Assembly: GCA_003648675.1 (NCBI GenBank)
Contig: QMPS01000012.1
Span: forward strand, 1-10,409
Length of the DNA stretch: 10,409 bases
Source: Aquificota bacterium
Lineage (GTDB): Bacteria; Thermosulfidibacterota; Thermosulfidibacteria; Thermosulfidibacterales; B14-G1
Direction of reading: 5' to 3'
The position numbers and the translations under genes are program-made. Below the pieces are notes generated by a model. The model was not told the origin of the DNA. It did no database searches and worked only from the letters and a program-made list of their open reading frames with translations. This document shows, piece after piece, positions 8,806-10,409 of the stretch (position 1 is the stretch's first letter; every line of letters starts with the position of its first letter).

Positions 8806-8996
8806 GGCGTCTTTCTCTATCTCAACCTATGTGAAAAGGGAAGCTGTCTCTGCAGGTTGGGGATTAGGGGAGCAAGGGGCGGAAACGCCATGGGATGGTT
8901 TTATTTTACTTTTGGTTGCCTCCTTGCTTCCTCCTTCAAGGCATAGTTATAGTTAAATTGTGAGACTAGAGGAATCAGCTTAGAGAGGGGGACGAC
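8806..8996. other. Divergent intergenic region (M20 gene / flavin reductase gene)
   Basis: This 191-base region must hold the 5' signals for both flanking genes. A candidate plus-strand promoter lies at 8924-8953. No convincing minus-strand -35/-10 pair was found. A small GGCG-GAAA-CGCC hairpin sits at 8878-8889. No small gene with a ribosome binding site was recognised. Confidence 0.6.
8924..8953 (+). promoter_or_regulatory. Candidate promoter for the flavin reductase/PIN/J-like genes
   Basis: TTGCTT (8924-8929) and TATAGT (8948-8953) are separated by 18 bases, in the AT-rich part of the divergent region about 43 bases before the ATG at 8997. The match is moderate and rests on sequence alone. 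Confidence 0.4.
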
Positions 8997-9566
8997 ATGT
9001 CTAAAAAGAGGGTGGAACCAGAGGTTTCCCTGTTTTATCCTGCGCCGGTGGTTCTTGTTACCTGCGCCCGGGAAGGTGAGAAACCCAATATCATCACAAT
9101 TGCCTGGACAGGGGTGGCTTGCTCCGAGCCACCAATGGTGGGGGTGGCTATCAGGCCAGGGCGTTACTCTCATGACATTGTTGCTGCTTCCAGGGAGTTT
9201 GGTGTCAACTTCCCCAGTAGAGAGGATTTAGAGAAGGTAGACTTTTGTGGGGTGGCTTCGGGCAAGAAGGTGGACAAGTTTGAGAGATGCGGTTTCACGC
9301 CTTTCGAGGGCGAAGCGACTGGTGTTCCCCTCATTAAGGAGTGCCCCGTGAATTTGGAGTGCGTTGTGACTCACGCCCTGGACTTGGGCTCTCACACCTA
9401 CTTTTTGGGTAAGGTGGTGGCGGCCCATGTGGACGAAGATCTTTGGCAGGACGGCGCCTTGAAGGTATGGGATGCTTTCCCATTGGTTTATCTACCTCCA
9501 ACTGCAGAGTACGCGTCCCTAGGAAAGGCTTTGGGCAGATACTGTCTGTCCAAGGGAAGGATATGA
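8997..9566 (+). CDS. Flavin reductase-like (flavoredoxin-type) FMN-binding protein
   Basis: A 189-residue protein matching the flavin reductase-like domain, a split-barrel FMN-binding fold that acts as an NAD(P)H:flavin oxidoreductase or, in anaerobes, as flavoredoxin-type electron carriers. The conserved N-terminal strand block is clear (NIITIAWTGVACSEPPMVGV), followed by the RYSHDIV and EFGVN blocks and the later LECVVTHALDLGSHTYFLGKV block, in the normal order and spacing. No signal peptide or membrane segment is present. The start at 8997 has the purine run AGAGAGGGGG just upstream. It is followed after 3 bases by the PIN-domain gene, suggesting one transcript. The electron donor and acceptor cannot be deduced here. 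Confidence 0.88.
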   Translation: MSKKRVEPEVSLFYPAPVVLVTCAREGEKPNIITIAWTGVACSEPPMVGVAIRPGRYSHDIVAASREFGVNFPSREDLEKVDFCGVASGKKVDKFERCGFTPFEGEATGVPLIKECPVNLECVVTHALDLGSHTYFLGKVVAAHVDEDLWQDGALKVWDAFPLVYLPPTAEYASLGKALGRYCLSKGRI

Positions 9567-9569
9567 CCT

Positions 9570-10166
9570 ATGATTTACGTGGAGACCTCATTGGTGTTGG
9601 TGGCTCTCAGGAACGACGAGAGGGGAGAGGAAGCCAGGGGGTATTTGGAAAAGGTCTGGGAGGCGGGTGGTCATTTGTCGGAGCTGGTCTTGGCTGAGAT
9701 TCACAACTTGGACGAACCCAGAAGGGAGTGGACCGCTAGGCTTTTGAAGGACGTGCCTCTTCCCATCTTGAGGGTGAATCTCCAGTCCCTGGAGCTGGCC
9801 AACAGATATGTCTATAACAAGGTCTTTGACCAGCCTCTGAGGGATCTCGGTTTCCATGCTGCTTTAGCATCGGTGAGGAGGTGTGAAAGACTGGACACCT
9901 GCGACGGGCGGCTTTTGGAGGCTGTCCAGGGTATAGATAGGGTGAACCAGGTGGCGGGCTACACCACGCCGGGCTTTTCTTTTCCCTTGTCCAATGGGCC
10001 GTGGGAGGGTGACGAGGAGCTGGACGGGGTGAGGACCCTTTCATGGCGGGTCACCTCTAGGAGAAAGAGTGAGGAGGTGGTAAGGACTGTCCAGGAGATG
10101 GCCGATAATTTTGTGAGAGAGAAGGGACTCTCTCTGGAGAAGGTGGGGAAGATTGAAATATTCTGA
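9570..10166 (+). CDS. PIN-domain (VapC-like) protein with C-terminal extension
   Basis: The first 130 or so residues are a PIN nuclease-type domain. Acidic residues fall where the family has its metal ligands: E5 (VETS, the E variant of the usual DTS), E43 (LAEI), D92 (DLGFHAALAS) and D112 (LDTCD). The segment IDRVNQVAGYTTP (about 124-136) recalls the end of VETS-type VapC-like proteins. PIN domains of this kind are Mg-dependent ribonucleases, often toxins. No separate antitoxin gene is visible: 3 bases upstream is the flavin reductase gene, whose stop-proximal AAGGA supplies the ribosome binding site. The tail at about 150-198 holds a charged helix (SRRKSEEVVRTVQEMADNFV) that resembles the small partner proteins found beside such genes; fusion is an inference. 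It overlaps the next gene by 14 bases if that gene starts at TTG 10153. Confidence 0.75.
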   Translation: MIYVETSLVLVALRNDERGEEARGYLEKVWEAGGHLSELVLAEIHNLDEPRREWTARLLKDVPLPILRVNLQSLELANRYVYNKVFDQPLRDLGFHAALASVRRCERLDTCDGRLLEAVQGIDRVNQVAGYTTPGFSFPLSNGPWEGDEELDGVRTLSWRVTSRRKSEEVVRTVQEMADNFVREKGLSLEKVGKIEIF

Positions 10167-10409
10167 ATTTAGGGAAGCGGTGGAACTGCTTGGGGTCCCC
10201 CCAGGTACCAGTCTGGAAGGGGTGAAGGAGGTTTACAGGAGACGGGTGAAGGAGGGGAATTACCGGGACCTGGCTGAGTTGAACCGGGCCTATCGTTTGG
10301 TGGTGGAGTTCTGTTCTCATTACCCCTTCGGCTTTTCTAAAGAGGAGTTTTACAAGGCCTTTCCCGAGGAGGCGGTTAGAGACGGTTTCTATAACCATCC
10401 CCTCTGGGA
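10153..10409 (+). CDS. J-domain-like protein lacking HPD, N-terminal part (cut by window end)
   Basis: An open frame runs from TTG 10153, preceded by the purine-rich AAGGTGGGG, to the end of the window (85 codons). The pattern EAVELLGVPPGTSLEGVKEVYRR followed by LAELNRAYRLV matches helices I, II and III of a J domain. The later blocks HYPFGFSKEEF and NHPLW resemble the C-terminal part of small bacterial J-domain proteins. The loop between helices II and III is shortened to about KEGNYRD and contains no His-Pro-Asp tripeptide, which is needed to stimulate Hsp70 ATPase activity. No other frame supplies HPD. It may therefore be a J-like protein with another role or a degenerate copy. It overlaps the PIN gene's 3' end and appears co-transcribed with it. 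Confidence 0.7.
   Translation, partial: MKYSEFREAVELLGVPPGTSLEGVKEVYRRRVKEGNYRDLAELNRAYRLVVEFCSHYPFGFSKEEFYKAFPEEAVRDGFYNHPLW

Noticed and set aside
8878..8889. GGCG-GAAA-CGCC hairpin as a terminator
   Set aside because: The stem is only 4 bp and the following T-rich stretch is offset. No plus-strand gene ends here.
8821..8960. Minus-strand promoter for the M20 gene
   Set aside because: A TAAAAT-like hexamer exists near 8900-8912, but no -35 element lies at usable spacing, so no site is called.

Overview
The window carries about a dozen genes on a moderately GC-rich chromosome whose arginine codons are dominated by AGG/AGA and whose coding strands are purine-rich. Together with the gene set (haem-type sensor kinase, Rho, ferredoxin/ASKHA protein, flavoredoxin-like protein), this suggests a thermophilic or heat-tolerant anaerobic Gram-negative bacterium. 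A Desulfobacterota-like lineage is plausible, but the sequence does not settle the taxonomy. TGA is the normal stop codon here.

Layout. Bases 1-2872 hold two sensor kinases in tandem, joined by an ATGA overlap: the tail of one histidine kinase, then a membrane-bound hybrid kinase with a periplasmic CxxCH (haem c) sensor domain and a C-terminal receiver. Bases 2929-3655 hold queC (7-cyano-7-deazaguanine synthase), split by an apparent 2-base deletion. A near-consensus sigma-70 promoter with a GC-rich discriminator (3681-3709) then drives tRNA-Arg(ACG), tadA and tRNA-Ser(CGA). The tadA reading frame ends inside tRNA-Ser. Rho follows at 4476-5756. A corrinoid-activator-type 2Fe-2S/ASKHA protein (5769-7274) is interrupted by one in-frame TGA, and a GNAT acetyltransferase sits 3 bases after it. 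An M20 metallohydrolase lies on the minus strand (7714-8805) and converges on the GNAT gene with a 26-base tail overlap. After a divergent intergenic region come a flavin reductase-like protein, a PIN-domain protein and the start of a J-domain-like protein lacking HPD, tightly packed on the plus strand.

Functional reading. The most coherent unit is tRNA-Arg(ACG)-tadA-tRNA-Ser. TadA is the deaminase that makes inosine-34 in tRNA-Arg(ACG), so enzyme and substrate appear to share one transcript. Releasing tRNA-Ser from that transcript would cut the tadA message exactly between codons 160 and 161, upstream of its stop codon. The two damaged genes (queC and the ASKHA protein) are otherwise well preserved, which points to very recent lesions or to sequence errors. 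No CRISPR array, insertion sequence, integrase or phage gene was seen. Apart from the tRNA/tadA arrangement, the window is mostly ordinary chromosome.
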